Positions 1 through 7,042 of a DNA stretch of 59,905 nt are shown here, one piece after another. Source of the stretch: Peribacillus tepidiphilus (GTDB lineage: Bacteria > Bacillota > Bacilli > Bacillales > DSM-1321); the NCBI RefSeq assembly GCF_009466385.1, contig NZ_WIAQ01000012.1, positions 1 to 59,905 of the forward strand. The letters run 5' to 3'. A program made the position numbers and the translations under genes. Below the pieces are notes generated by a model. The model saw only the letters and a program-made list of their open reading frames with translations, searched no databases and was not told the DNA's origin. Within the stretch, counting starts at the first letter, position 1; the number at the start of each line of letters is the position of its first letter.

Positions 1-110
1 CGTCCGCCGCTAACTTCTCAAAAGCAAGCTTTTAAGAAGTCCGCTCGACTTGCATGTATTAGGCACGCCGCCAGCGTTCGTCCTGAGCCAGGATCAAACT
101 CTCCAAAAAG
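1..110 (-). rRNA. 16S ribosomal RNA, 5' end only
   Basis: Read on the minus strand, this stretch holds the universal bacterial 16S start AGAGTTTGATCCTGGCTCAG, followed by the GACGAACGCTGGCGGCG and CTAATACATGCAAG segments and the variable V1 hairpin. The rest of the gene lies beyond the left edge. The mature 5' end is set by analogy with B. subtilis and is uncertain by a few bases. It is preceded by a boxA-like leader and two promoters, so this is the start of an rRNA operon. Confidence 0.97.
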
Positions 111-392
111 TTTTATAAGCATCGAATCTCTTCGTCAGCTCCGCTCGCTCACGTCCTCATTTATCAATAATAAACTCCGGCGTTCGCTCGCTTTGCTTCC
201 TCGACCTTCTCGCTTCTAAAACTTTTTTCGCTTTAAAAGAGAGAAAATCCGATTCTCAACTTCATCCTTTTCGAGCTTGATTTGCTCATAAATTGTGTTG
301 CTTAAAAGCAACTAGAATTAACGTTGACGTATTGTTTTGTTTAGTTTTCAAAGTGCAATTCCAAGTTCCTGTCGCTCAGAAGCGACTTTTAT
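111..392 (-). promoter_or_regulatory. rRNA operon leader with boxA-like element and start-site hairpin
   Basis: This transcribed, non-coding leader of the rRNA operon is about 280 bases long and holds no gene. Positions 335-358 read GCACTTTGAAAACTAAACAA on the minus strand, the boxA-type antitermination signal typical of Bacillus rRNA leaders. A perfect 6-bp hairpin (GTCGCT, loop TCTG, AGCGAC) at 371-386 sits right at the expected start of the P2 transcript. Bases 103-240 contain AAAACTTTT repeats that probably belong to the 16S processing stalk. Confidence 0.75.
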
Positions 393-421
393 ATAATACC
401 AAGTAATCAAGTTGAAGTCAA
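393..421 (-). promoter_or_regulatory. rRNA operon promoter P2 (sigma-A)
   Basis: On the minus strand there is a -35 box TTGACT (416-421), a 17-bp spacer and a -10 box TATTAT (393-398). It is the promoter nearer to the 16S gene of a tandem pair, as is usual for Bacillus rRNA operons. Confidence 0.88.
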
Positions 422-476
422 CAACTTTTTTTAAATTTTTTAAGAACATTTCACAGTGTTAACAACAACGATATTT

Positions 477-505
477 AATATACCAGCCGTTTTTAACACC
501 GTCAA
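477..505 (-). promoter_or_regulatory. rRNA operon promoter P1 (sigma-A)
   Basis: On the minus strand there is a -35 box TTGACG (500-505), a 17-bp spacer and a -10 box TATATT (477-482). It lies 84 bp upstream of P2 and starts only 17 bp beyond the stop codon of the preceding small gene. Confidence 0.85.
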
Positions 506-522
506 CACTTTTTTAAAAAAAA

Positions 523-765
523 TTATTTTACGTCATTTTTATTCTTTCTTGTTCGGCTTTTTGTTTTCATATATTTTATACATTCCCTAGCAGGAGCGAC
601 TCTTTTGAAAAGATTAAACAATATTTTATACCTTTCATCCATTGATCTTTTTACAATATGGTCAATGCGATCATCTTGAAGATCGAATAAAATCTCGTCC
701 ATCTCTCGTTTTAAGAGATATTCTATTTCTTTTTGTTCTTTAACATTTATTAAAAAACCAAGCAT
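523..765 (-). CDS. Conserved small hypothetical protein between pdaB and the rRNA operon
   Basis: An 80-residue charged protein of unknown function. It has no signal peptide, membrane segment or known motif. It is rich in Lys, Arg, Glu and Asp, with a probable long helix near the N-terminus (residues 8-30) and a basic tail ending in KTKSRTRKNKNDVK. The ATG follows a good GAGGTG ribosome binding site at 5-base spacing, and the frame is open over its whole length, so I treat it as a real gene. I recall similar small proteins at this site in other bacilli but cannot confirm that here. It is divergent from pdaB, and the rRNA P1 promoter begins just after its stop, so readthrough would run into the rRNA operon. 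Confidence 0.65.
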   Translation of the reverse strand: MLGFLINVKEQKEIEYLLKREMDEILFDLQDDRIDHIVKRSMDERYKILFNLFKRVAPARECIKYMKTKSRTRKNKNDVK

Positions 766-857
766 ATATTCACCTCAAACATTTTTTACTATTTTTACCT
801 TAATGCATAACTTTATGTGAGTAGAAGTCGATTTATTTATTATTTTCCTATTAGCAT

Positions 858-886
858 GTCATAACTCAAGATATTAAGCATAGTAT
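858..886 (+). promoter_or_regulatory. Candidate sporulation promoter (sigma-E-like) of pdaB
   Basis: GTCATAA (858-864), a 14-bp spacer and CATAGTAT (879-886) resemble the sigma-E pattern of mother-cell genes and lie 32 bp upstream of the pdaB start. The assignment rests on box similarity and on the known sporulation role of pdaB. Confidence 0.45.
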
Positions 887-918
887 GAGACAAGAAGCAG
901 TTGGACGAGGTGATAAAT

Positions 919-1671
919 TTGGATTTTTTTTTCGTATGGAGTGGAAGAAAAATAAAGCAATATACTTTTATTGTCCTGATCGCATTTTTCACGGCATGGT
1001 TTTTCTATTTGCAAAATCTTGTTAATGAGCCCGTATTTTCAACACCAAATGGACCAAAAGCAATATACAAAGGGGAAAAAGATATTGCCCTTACTTTTAA
1101 TATTGGATGGGGTGATGAAAAAGCTGTACCGATTTTGGATGAATTAAATAGACTTAACGTAAAAGCAGCCACCTTTTTTCTCTCGGGTTCTTGGGCTGAA
1201 CGACACCCACATATAGTAGAGCGTATTATAAAAGATGGCTACGAAATTGGAATGCTTGGCTACAATTATAAAGACTATTCCCAACTAGAGGACAAAGAAA
1301 TAATTCGGGATATTTCTAAAGCACAGGAAGTATTTAAAAAATTAAATTTAAAAAACATCGATCTACTTCGTGCACCTACCGGTCATTTTGATAAGAGGCT
1401 ATTGAAAATAAGTGAACGGTTTGGATACACGGTTGTCCATTGGAGCATTGATTCGAAAGATTGGACAAATCCAGGTGTTGAACAAATCACAGCTAACGTA
1501 AATCAGGCGAAAAAAGGGGACATCATCCTTCTTCATGCCTCTGATTCAGCTAAACAAACCGCTCAGGCTCTTACATCCATTATTCAATCCATCAAAGCAA
1601 AAAACCTAAAAATGATTACAGTTTCTGAAATGATTGCAAACTCCACTTCAAGTAGTGAAGAAATAAAATAA
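919..1671 (+). CDS. pdaB: Polysaccharide deacetylase family sporulation protein PdaB
   Basis: Member of the NodB-type polysaccharide deacetylase family, closest to PdaB (YbaN), which is needed for spore stability late in sporulation. An N-terminal membrane anchor (roughly residues 15-35) precedes the deacetylase domain. Motif 1 reads TFNIGWGDE, so Asn stands where the family usually has the first Asp; downstream motifs RAPTGHFD and LLHASDSA are present. I chose TTG at 919 because GAGGTG lies six bases upstream and the resulting N-terminus aligns with B. subtilis PdaB; an in-frame TTG at 901 would add six residues. It is one of only two clear plus-strand genes and ends in a terminator shared with kbaA. 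The Asn substitution makes ordinary deacetylase activity doubtful. Confidence 0.9.
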   Translation: MDFFFVWSGRKIKQYTFIVLIAFFTAWFFYLQNLVNEPVFSTPNGPKAIYKGEKDIALTFNIGWGDEKAVPILDELNRLNVKAATFFLSGSWAERHPHIVERIIKDGYEIGMLGYNYKDYSQLEDKEIIRDISKAQEVFKKLNLKNIDLLRAPTGHFDKRLLKISERFGYTVVHWSIDSKDWTNPGVEQITANVNQAKKGDIILLHASDSAKQTAQALTSIIQSIKAKNLKMITVSEMIANSTSSSEEIK

Positions 1672-1682
1672 CAACCGCACAC

Positions 1683-1715
1683 AAAAATGACTACCCAAAA
1701 CGGATAGTCATTTTT
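1683..1715. terminator. Bidirectional terminator between pdaB and kbaA
   Basis: AAAAATGACTA and its inverted copy TAGTCATTTTT form a strong stem with A-rich and T-rich flanks, so it can end transcription from both sides. It overlaps the kbaA stop codon. Confidence 0.85.
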
Positions 1716-2331
1716 GTTGTTTTTTCATAGCCAATTCTTGAGCTGATTTTTCATTTAATTTTGATAAAATCAATAACTGATAAGCATTACATAAGAGAAG
1801 AGGTATTAACATAAAATACATCCAGCTTTTATCATTTACACGTAAGACCGGTACCCACTCAACGATCGTTACTACTGTCATAAAGAATAAGGCAGGAATG
1901 AAAGCATGATGATTTGTTTGCTTCATTTTCAAATACGCAACAATTAGCCCCACAAAAAGAAGCAATAAAGCAACCAATACAAAGGAGACAATACTTTCTC
2001 CTTCTCCAAAGCTTACAAAACGGAAATAAACTAAATCAAATAATACAAATGCAATTAATACAACCTGAACGGAATTCCATAATTTAACTGATTTAAAAAT
2101 ACCAAGTCCAAACCGATGGACAGTTAAGTATGCAAAAAAGCCCATCTGACTAATAACACTAAAGATTAGACCAACACCAAAATACCAGAAAAATGAAGAC
2201 AAAATACCACTAACCGATAAAGCTACCTGCTCCGATTCTCCCATTGGAGCTAAAAATCCTACAACTCCCGCTGTCAATCCTCCAATTAATAAAGTCGAAA
2301 AAAATAATCTGACTAAATTCCTACTATTCAC
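1708..2331 (-). CDS. kbaA: KinB-signalling pathway activation protein KbaA
   Basis: Integral membrane protein that in B. subtilis is needed for activity of the sensor kinase KinB, which feeds phosphate into the Spo0A relay at the start of sporulation. The sequence is highly hydrophobic, with about six membrane-spanning stretches over 207 residues, close to the 198 of the B. subtilis protein. I prefer the GTG start that gives VNSRNLVRLFF, because GGGGGA lies just upstream and the N-terminus then matches the family; an ATG nine codons earlier has no good ribosome binding site. It sits convergent to pdaB and divergent from gerD, as in B. subtilis. No kinB gene is in the window. Confidence 0.85.
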   Translation of the reverse strand: MNSRNLVRLFFSTLLIGGLTAGVVGFLAPMGESEQVALSVSGILSSFFWYFGVGLIFSVISQMGFFAYLTVHRFGLGIFKSVKLWNSVQVVLIAFVLFDLVYFRFVSFGEGESIVSFVLVALLLLFVGLIVAYLKMKQTNHHAFIPALFFMTVVTIVEWVPVLRVNDKSWMYFMLIPLLLCNAYQLLILSKLNEKSAQELAMKKQQK

Positions 2332-2410
2332 GTGTGTTCCCCCAATAATTATTCTCACTCTTCTGATTGTACCAACCGATATTTTAAAAATCTACATTTT
2401 CTAACAAGAG

Positions 2411-2439
2411 GTATAATTTTTAGTCACAGAATCATATTA
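2411..2439 (+). promoter_or_regulatory. Candidate sigma-G (forespore) promoter of gerD
   Basis: GTATA (2411-2415), a 17-bp spacer and CATATTA (2433-2439) fit the sigma-F/sigma-G consensus. It lies 34 bp upstream of the gerD start, and gerD is a known forespore gene. Confidence 0.6.
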
Positions 2440-2473
2440 AGACTAGATATAGGTGTGAAAGGAGCTTTTCGTC

Positions 2474-3109
2474 ATGAAAAAAAGCGCCATATTAATCCTT
2501 ATTAGCATATTTGTTCTTTCTGGTTGTGCTCAAAATGAAGCCGGTGAAGAAAAAGTGAATTACGAAGAAACAAAAAAAATGGTTGTCGATATATTAAAAA
2601 CAGATGACGGAAAAAAAGCAATTGAAGAAGTAATGTCTGATGAGAAAATGAAAAGTAAGTTCATTTTGGATCAGACCGTTGTAAGTGAAAGTATTGAAAA
2701 GACAATCATATCCGATAAAGGAAAGAAATTTTGGAAAAAAACATTTGAAGATCCAAAATTTGCTTCCGCCTATGCTAAAAGCATGGAAGATGAGCATAAA
2801 AAATTATTAAAAGACTTAATGAAAGATCCGACTTATAGGAAGCTGTTAGCCGAAATATTTCAAGACCCTGAGATGGAGAAAGAAATCATTTCAATCATTA
2901 AAAGCAATAAAGTTCGAGATGAAATGAAAAAAACTTTACTCGAAACAATGGATAGTCCACTGGTAAAAGTAAAGATGCAGGATATTCTTTTAAAAGCTGC
3001 AGGAGAGATGCAGCCCCAACCTCAAGAAAAAGGAGGAGAACAAGGCGGGGGTGATGGCGGAGACGGAGGTGGAGGTGAAGATGGAGAAGGAGGATCTACA
3101 GGACCATAA
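2474..3109 (+). CDS. gerD: Spore germination lipoprotein GerD
   Basis: Lipoprotein of the spore inner membrane that gathers nutrient germinant receptors into a cluster (germinosome). The N-terminus has a lipoprotein signal with lipobox LSGC, lipidated at Cys18. The middle, residues 30-170, is a charged helical region matching GerD, with the repeated MKDPTYRKLLAEIFQDPEM type segments. At 211 residues it is longer than the 185-residue B. subtilis protein. The extra part is a tail from about residue 180 made almost only of Gly, Glu, Asp and Gln. AAGGAG lies 10 bases before the ATG, and a sigma-G type promoter precedes it. It is transcribed alone, convergent with salA. Confidence 0.93.
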   Translation: MKKSAILILISIFVLSGCAQNEAGEEKVNYEETKKMVVDILKTDDGKKAIEEVMSDEKMKSKFILDQTVVSESIEKTIISDKGKKFWKKTFEDPKFASAYAKSMEDEHKKLLKDLMKDPTYRKLLAEIFQDPEMEKEIISIIKSNKVRDEMKKTLLETMDSPLVKVKMQDILLKAAGEMQPQPQEKGGEQGGGDGGDGGGGEDGEGGSTGP

Positions 3110-3230
3110 ATAACAACAAGAGGTTGTCTTAATAAAAGAAAAGCATAAATAAAACCGGATTTTGACGATTTAAAAAATCACATTTGTGGAACCGAGTGCT
3201 GGCGCTAAAAACTGAACAACAAATACAATA

Positions 3231-3254
3231 GGGTGACCGTTTTTACGGTCACCC
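3231..3254. terminator. Hairpin between convergent gerD and salA
   Basis: GGGTGACCGT and ACGGTCACCC form a perfect 10-bp stem with a four-base loop. The T-tracts on either side are poor, so it may act as a weak bidirectional terminator or a 3' end stabiliser. Confidence 0.65.
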
Positions 3255-3279
3255 TTGATCTAATACACCATGCAACCCA

Positions 3280-4338
3280 TTACTGTGCTTCTAAAATATT
3301 CACTACCTTCTGAGCAATTTCTTTATAAATCTTGCCCAACTTATGGTCCTCTGCGTATATGGACGGAGCAAAATCGTCTTCATTCCAGTCTGGCTGCTGT
3401 AACGGAAGTTGGCCAAGCAACTCGGTACGTAATTCTTCAGCAAGCTTCTCTCCGCCGCCTTTTCCAAAAACATATTCCTTTTCACCTGTTACTTTACTTT
3501 CAAAATAGGACATGTTTTCAATAACACCGATTACCTCATGATCTGTTTTTAGAGCCATCGCTCCTGCACGAGCCGCAACAAATGCCGCTGTAGGATGAGG
3601 TGTTGTTACGATAATTTCCTTACAAGATGGAAGCATAGAATGAACATCTAACGCCACATCTCCTGTACCTGGAGGAAGATCAAGAAGCAAGTAATCCAAC
3701 TCGCCCCACTCAACCTCTTGGAAAAAGCTATTCAACATTTTTCCAAGCATCGGTCCTCTCCAAATGATTGGAGCATTATCTTCCACAAAGAATCCCATAG
3801 AAATGACCTTTACCCCAAAACGCTCTACTGGAATGATTTTGTCCCCTCTTACGACAGGTCTTTTTGTAATTCCCATCATATCTGGTACACTGAATCCATA
3901 GATATCCGCATCAATAAGACCCACTTTTTTTCCGATTCTCGCTAAAGAAGTAGCAAGGTTAACGGAGATCGTAGATTTACCTACTCCACCCTTTCCGCTT
4001 GCAATAGCTATAAAGGCTGTCTTGCTATTAGGAGAAAGCAAACCATTATCTTCTGAAGTACCTGCCACGCGATGTTTCGCCAGCTCTTCTTCCGGTAAAT
4101 CTGTAAAGCGGATGCCTACCGATTCTGCTCCAGCGTTTTTTAGCAATTCTACCACTTTTGTTTGTAGTTGCAGCTGTTCTGCCGTTCCAGTCTTAGCAAT
4201 TGCAAGCTTCACACTAACATGATTTTTTTCCGGTTTTACCTTTATTTCTACAATTCCGTTCGTATCCTTCAAGCTTTTATGTAAGAACGGATCGTTTAAT
4301 TCACTAAGAATATTCCTGATTTGTTGTTCAGTTAACAT
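3280..4338 (-). CDS. salA: P-loop ATPase SalA, Mrp/NBP35 family
   Basis: Cytoplasmic ATPase of the Mrp/NBP35 (ApbC) class. In B. subtilis SalA indirectly raises protease production by repressing scoC; relatives carry or transfer iron-sulfur clusters. An N-terminal MIP18/DUF59-like domain (about residues 1-90) is followed by the ATPase domain with the deviant Walker A motif ASGKGGVGKST at 113-123, then DLPPGTGD and TTPHPTA. The 352-residue length is normal. The ATG follows GGCGGTG. An extended -10 promoter (TGTTATACT) lies about 40 bp upstream. A spacer with several hairpins separates it from cwlD, so it is probably transcribed alone. Confidence 0.9.
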   Translation of the reverse strand: MLTEQQIRNILSELNDPFLHKSLKDTNGIVEIKVKPEKNHVSVKLAIAKTGTAEQLQLQTKVVELLKNAGAESVGIRFTDLPEEELAKHRVAGTSEDNGLLSPNSKTAFIAIASGKGGVGKSTISVNLATSLARIGKKVGLIDADIYGFSVPDMMGITKRPVVRGDKIIPVERFGVKVISMGFFVEDNAPIIWRGPMLGKMLNSFFQEVEWGELDYLLLDLPPGTGDVALDVHSMLPSCKEIIVTTPHPTAAFVAARAGAMALKTDHEVIGVIENMSYFESKVTGEKEYVFGKGGGEKLAEELRTELLGQLPLQQPDWNEDDFAPSIYAEDHKLGKIYKEIAQKVVNILEAQ

Positions 4339-4374
4339 GTTAGCACCGCCTTTATGTATTCGATTTCATAGGTA

Positions 4375-4383
4375 AGTATAACA
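4375..4383 (-). promoter_or_regulatory. Candidate extended -10 promoter of salA
   Basis: TGTTATACT on the minus strand is an extended -10 element (TGn plus TATACT) 37 bp upstream of the salA start. No good -35 box is visible. Confidence 0.45.
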
Positions 4384-4479
4384 TATTTTCTGACTTTTAT
4401 GCCTTTTCATGTTTAAATCCATGTAGTCTTATTGAAAAAACCCGTTTCAATAATACATAACTTTTTGCAATTAAGAAAA

Positions 4480-4560
4480 CTCGCCAATTGGCGAGCCTTG
4501 CAAAGGCATAGACAGAGGCGCAGTTGCAGTTATACCAAAAAAACCGGACAAATCCGGCTT
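4480..4560 (-). terminator. Tandem hairpins and terminator after cwlD
   Basis: On the minus strand a stem CCGGA/TCCGG followed by seven T (4537-4560) is a standard intrinsic terminator. A second perfect stem CTCGCC-AATT-GGCGAG at 4480-4495 is followed by TTTTCTTAATT. A third small palindrome GCCTT/AAGGC lies between them. Confidence 0.8.
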
Positions 4561-4594
4561 ACATGCTTACTCGGCTTCTCTCTATTTATTCCGT

Positions 4595-5317
4595 TCATTT
4601 CTTCTCAGCCACCACATATTTTTTTTCTGTAAAATAGCGCATAACTCCTTTATAAATGGAAGCTGCTATTTTATTTTGATAAGCTTCACTGGTGAGATTT
4701 TGTCTTTCTTCTGCATTGGAAAGAAATCCTACCTCGACCAGCACTCCTGGCTTTTTCGCATTCCTCATTAAATAGACATTACTGATCGGTCTCGCCTCTC
4801 GAGATGTATTTTCTAGGGTATCCCGAATTTCCCTTTGAATAAATTTTGCGGCTCTTTCATTTTCCTCATATCTTAATGTATAAAATGTTTGAGCTCCGCT
4901 CCATCTAGAAGAGGGAAATGAATTCAAATGGATGCTAATAAATAAATCTGCTTCAGAATAGTTGATCAATTCCACTCGTTTTCGTAAATCTACTCTTTTC
5001 CGGTTACTGAATCCATTCACTCCTTCTCCAGCTAAATCCGTGTCACTTTCTCTCGTCATGATAATCATGGCTCCTTGCTGCTGCAAATAATCCCGTAACT
5101 TTTTCGCTACTGAAAGTGCAATATCTTTTTCAATAACGCCATCAGCTTCTGCTCCACCATCAGGACCTCCATGCCCCGGGTCCAAAATGATGACCCTTCC
5201 TGATAACGGTAAGTTCCAGGAGTCCCACGAATCATCTTCAATAAACTGAAAGGTCACAATCAGGAAAAGAGTTACAATACCTATTGCAATGGCTGCAAAT
5301 CTTAGTCTCCTCCACAT
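4595..5317 (-). CDS. cwlD: N-acetylmuramoyl-L-alanine amidase CwlD (spore cortex)
   Basis: Zinc amidase that cuts the peptide side chain from muramic acid in the spore cortex so that muramic-delta-lactam can be made with PdaA; the lactam marks cortex for lysis at germination. A membrane or signal segment (residues 7-24) is followed by an Amidase_3 domain with zinc ligands in LDPGHGG (His49), VIEKD (Glu63) and ISIHLNS, and the catalytic Glu in VEVGFLSN. Its 240 residues match the family. AAAGGAGAC lies upstream of the ATG. It follows ybaK with a spacer of about 75 bases and ends in an intrinsic terminator. Confidence 0.93.
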   Translation of the reverse strand: MWRRLRFAAIAIGIVTLFLIVTFQFIEDDSWDSWNLPLSGRVIILDPGHGGPDGGAEADGVIEKDIALSVAKKLRDYLQQQGAMIIMTRESDTDLAGEGVNGFSNRKRVDLRKRVELINYSEADLFISIHLNSFPSSRWSGAQTFYTLRYEENERAAKFIQREIRDTLENTSREARPISNVYLMRNAKKPGVLVEVGFLSNAEERQNLTSEAYQNKIAASIYKGVMRYFTEKKYVVAEKK

Positions 5318-5394
5318 ATTCCTGTCTCCTTTACGCTAGTCCTCTTTAAAAAATATGGGACAGGCGCAAAAAATAGAACCTGTAACGACGGAAA

Positions 5395-5838
5395 TCAATG
5401 AAGTCTCAACTTATATCTCCTTTTCCCTTTTTCAAAACCATCAATCCACCAACTGTTTACATATTGCTCGCATTGGTAATACAAAGATTCATTAAATAAG
5501 TCATAATCCCCTACTTTGCCCCAGTAAAGGATAAAGTTAAAAAGTGTATCGATCAGATGCTTTTCTTCCTTTTCACAACGCTTTTTCGCTTCTTCGGCTG
5601 TCTCGCCATAATATCCGAATTTGCTGAAATTGGCACCTAATAAGAATGCTTCAATTGCCACATCAAAGCAACCCTCTTCAACAATCTCCGAATAAGTAAC
5701 ACCTAAACGATGATTCGAAAACAGATAAGTTTGAACTCTTTCCTTTAAGAGCTTAGGGGACATCTCTCTCAAGACCGTTCTCTCATATTTGATCTGTTTT
5801 TCCCTTTGCCTCTCCTTCAAATTCGTGATTACATTCAT
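5395..5838 (-). CDS. ybaK: Uncharacterised protein YbaK (DUF2521 family)
   Basis: Soluble protein of 147 residues, the same length as B. subtilis YbaK, and in the same place between rpsI and cwlD. It is strongly basic at both ends (KERQREKQIKYERT; EKGKRRYKLRLH) and rich in aromatic residues in the middle. It has no signal peptide, membrane span or catalytic motif that I recognise, and its function is not known. The start follows AGGTGG. Conserved linkage to cwlD in bacilli hints at a sporulation or envelope link, but this is only inferred from position. Confidence 0.85.
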   Translation of the reverse strand: MNVITNLKERQREKQIKYERTVLREMSPKLLKERVQTYLFSNHRLGVTYSEIVEEGCFDVAIEAFLLGANFSKFGYYGETAEEAKKRCEKEEKHLIDTLFNFILYWGKVGDYDLFNESLYYQCEQYVNSWWIDGFEKGKRRYKLRLH

Positions 5839-5980
5839 ATTTAAGCCACCTCTATATAAAATGGGTCATACCCATTTTCGAAAGTTTATTTCCCGTTAGA
5901 TGTAGTGTTTGGATTGTGAGATAGGGTATGCTTCTTTTTTATGATTAGGATGATGGGAATTATTGAGGAGGCTTAAAAAA

Positions 5981-6073
5981 GTGGAAAGTGCTCTTCAATC
6001 TTTGACTGAAAAAGTAGATTCATCAAAAAAACCCTGCTCCATAAGGAACAGGGTTTTTGATAACAAAAATTAA
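5981..6073 (+). CDS. Possible 30-residue mini-ORF opposite the rpsI end
   Basis: A short plus-strand frame starts with GTG, 10 bases after a strong GAGGAGG sequence, and reads [17 protein letters not shown] and on to a TAA overlapping the rpsI stop. It runs straight through the rpsI terminator hairpin. Only the ribosome binding site speaks for it; no promoter, family or codon evidence supports it. It could be a leftover of the gene that B. subtilis carries here (ybaJ). Confidence 0.15.
   Translation: MESALQSLTEKVDSSKKPCSIRNRVFDNKN
6025..6059 (-). terminator. Intrinsic terminator of rplM-rpsI
   Basis: The stem AACCCTGTTCC/GGAGCAGGGTT with loop TTAT is followed by TTTTTTT on the minus strand, just past the rpsI stop codon. 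Confidence 0.9.
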
Positions 6074-6462
6074 CGTTTTGAGAACTGAGGAGCGCGACGT
6101 GCACCTTTAAGACCGTATTTCTTACGCTCTTTCATACGTGCATCACGAGTTAATAATCCTGCAGCTTTTAGTACTTTGCGGTATTCTGGGTCAACTTGAA
6201 GCAATGCACGAGCAATTCCGTGACGGATTGCGCCAGCTTGACCAGTGAATCCACCGCCGCTTACATTTACAAGAACATCGTAGCTGCCTGTAGTTTCAGT
6301 AGCTACTAATGGTTGTTTTACAACTAAAAGTAAAGTTTCAAATGGGAAATATTCGCTAATATCACGACCGTTAACTACGATGCGTCCGTCGCCAGGTACT
6401 AAGCGTACACGAGCAACAGAGCTCTTACGACGACCAGTGCCATAGTATTGAACCTGTGCCAA
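6070..6462 (-). CDS. rpsI: 30S ribosomal protein S9
   Basis: S9 sits in the head of the 30S subunit, and its C-terminal tail reaches the P-site tRNA. The sequence is 130 residues and opens with [20 protein letters not shown]. It includes the signature [19 protein letters not shown] and ends in the basic tail [17 protein letters not shown] whose last Lys-Arg contacts tRNA. AGGAGGTTA precedes the ATG. It is the last gene of the rplM-rpsI pair, 20 bases after rplM, and ends in a strong terminator. Confidence 0.98.
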   Translation of the reverse strand: MAQVQYYGTGRRKSSVARVRLVPGDGRIVVNGRDISEYFPFETLLLVVKQPLVATETTGSYDVLVNVSGGGFTGQAGAIRHGIARALLQVDPEYRKVLKAAGLLTRDARMKERKKYGLKGARRAPQFSKR

Positions 6463-6482
6463 GATAGTAACCTCCTTAAAAA

Positions 6483-6920
6483 TTATCCGCGTAATTCATA
6501 TACTTCTGGTTTTTGAGCTTGGTGCTTGTGCTCTGGACCAGCGTATACGTGTAATTTTTTAAACATTTGACGACCAAGAGAGTTTTTAGGAAGCATGCCT
6601 TTGATAGCAAGCTCTAACATTTTCTCAGGGTAATTTGTTCTCATTTCAAGAGCAGTTCTTTGTTTTAAGCCGCCTGGATGCTGGCTATGACGGTAGTAAA
6701 TTTTGTCTGTAAGCTTCTTACCAGTTAATTCAATTTCAGAAGCATTGATAATAATTACATGATCACCAGTATCAACGTGTGGTGTGTAAGTTGGTTTGTG
6801 TTTACCGCGTAAGATGGATGCTACTTCACTAGCTAGACGACCTAAAGTTTGGCCTTTAGCGTCTACAACGTACCATTTACGATCGATTTCATTTGCTTTC
6901 GCCATGAATGTCGTACGCAT
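6483..6920 (-). CDS. rplM: 50S ribosomal protein L13
   Basis: L13 is an early assembly protein of the large subunit that binds 23S rRNA. The 145-residue product has the typical start [20 protein letters not shown] and the signatures GRLAS and [17 protein letters not shown]. The ATG follows TTAGGAGGT. It leads the rplM-rpsI pair, which has its own sigma-A promoter and an L13 autoregulatory leader upstream, so the pair can be made independently of the upstream truA and alpha operon transcript. Confidence 0.98.
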   Translation of the reverse strand: MRTTFMAKANEIDRKWYVVDAKGQTLGRLASEVASILRGKHKPTYTPHVDTGDHVIIINASEIELTGKKLTDKIYYRHSQHPGGLKQRTALEMRTNYPEKMLELAIKGMLPKNSLGRQMFKKLHVYAGPEHKHQAQKPEVYELRG

Positions 6921-6960
6921 CGTTTTACCTCCTAAAAAATATGTTCCATATATTTATTTC

Positions 6961-6996
6961 AATCACGAATAAGTTTCCGGGGCTTATCGTGGGATT
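6961..6996 (-). promoter_or_regulatory. L13 leader hairpin (autoregulatory 5' UTR of rplM)
   Basis: The minus-strand transcript forms ACGA-TAAG paired with CTTA-T-TCGT around a CCCCGGAAA loop, flanked by AATC/GATT. Its position between promoter and rplM start and its compact hairpin fit the known Firmicutes L13 leader, which is thought to let L13 repress its own mRNA. The match is from memory of that motif. Confidence 0.7.
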
Positions 6997-7013
6997 AAAA
7001 TTCATACCATATT

Positions 7014-7042
7014 ATATTATATCCTTAGCCTTATATTGTCAA
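7014..7042 (-). promoter_or_regulatory. Sigma-A promoter of rplM-rpsI
   Basis: TTGACA (7037-7042), a 17-bp spacer and TAATAT (7014-7019) on the minus strand; two TATAAT copies overlap the same region at less ideal spacings. The -35 box overlaps the truA stop codon. Confidence 0.8.
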
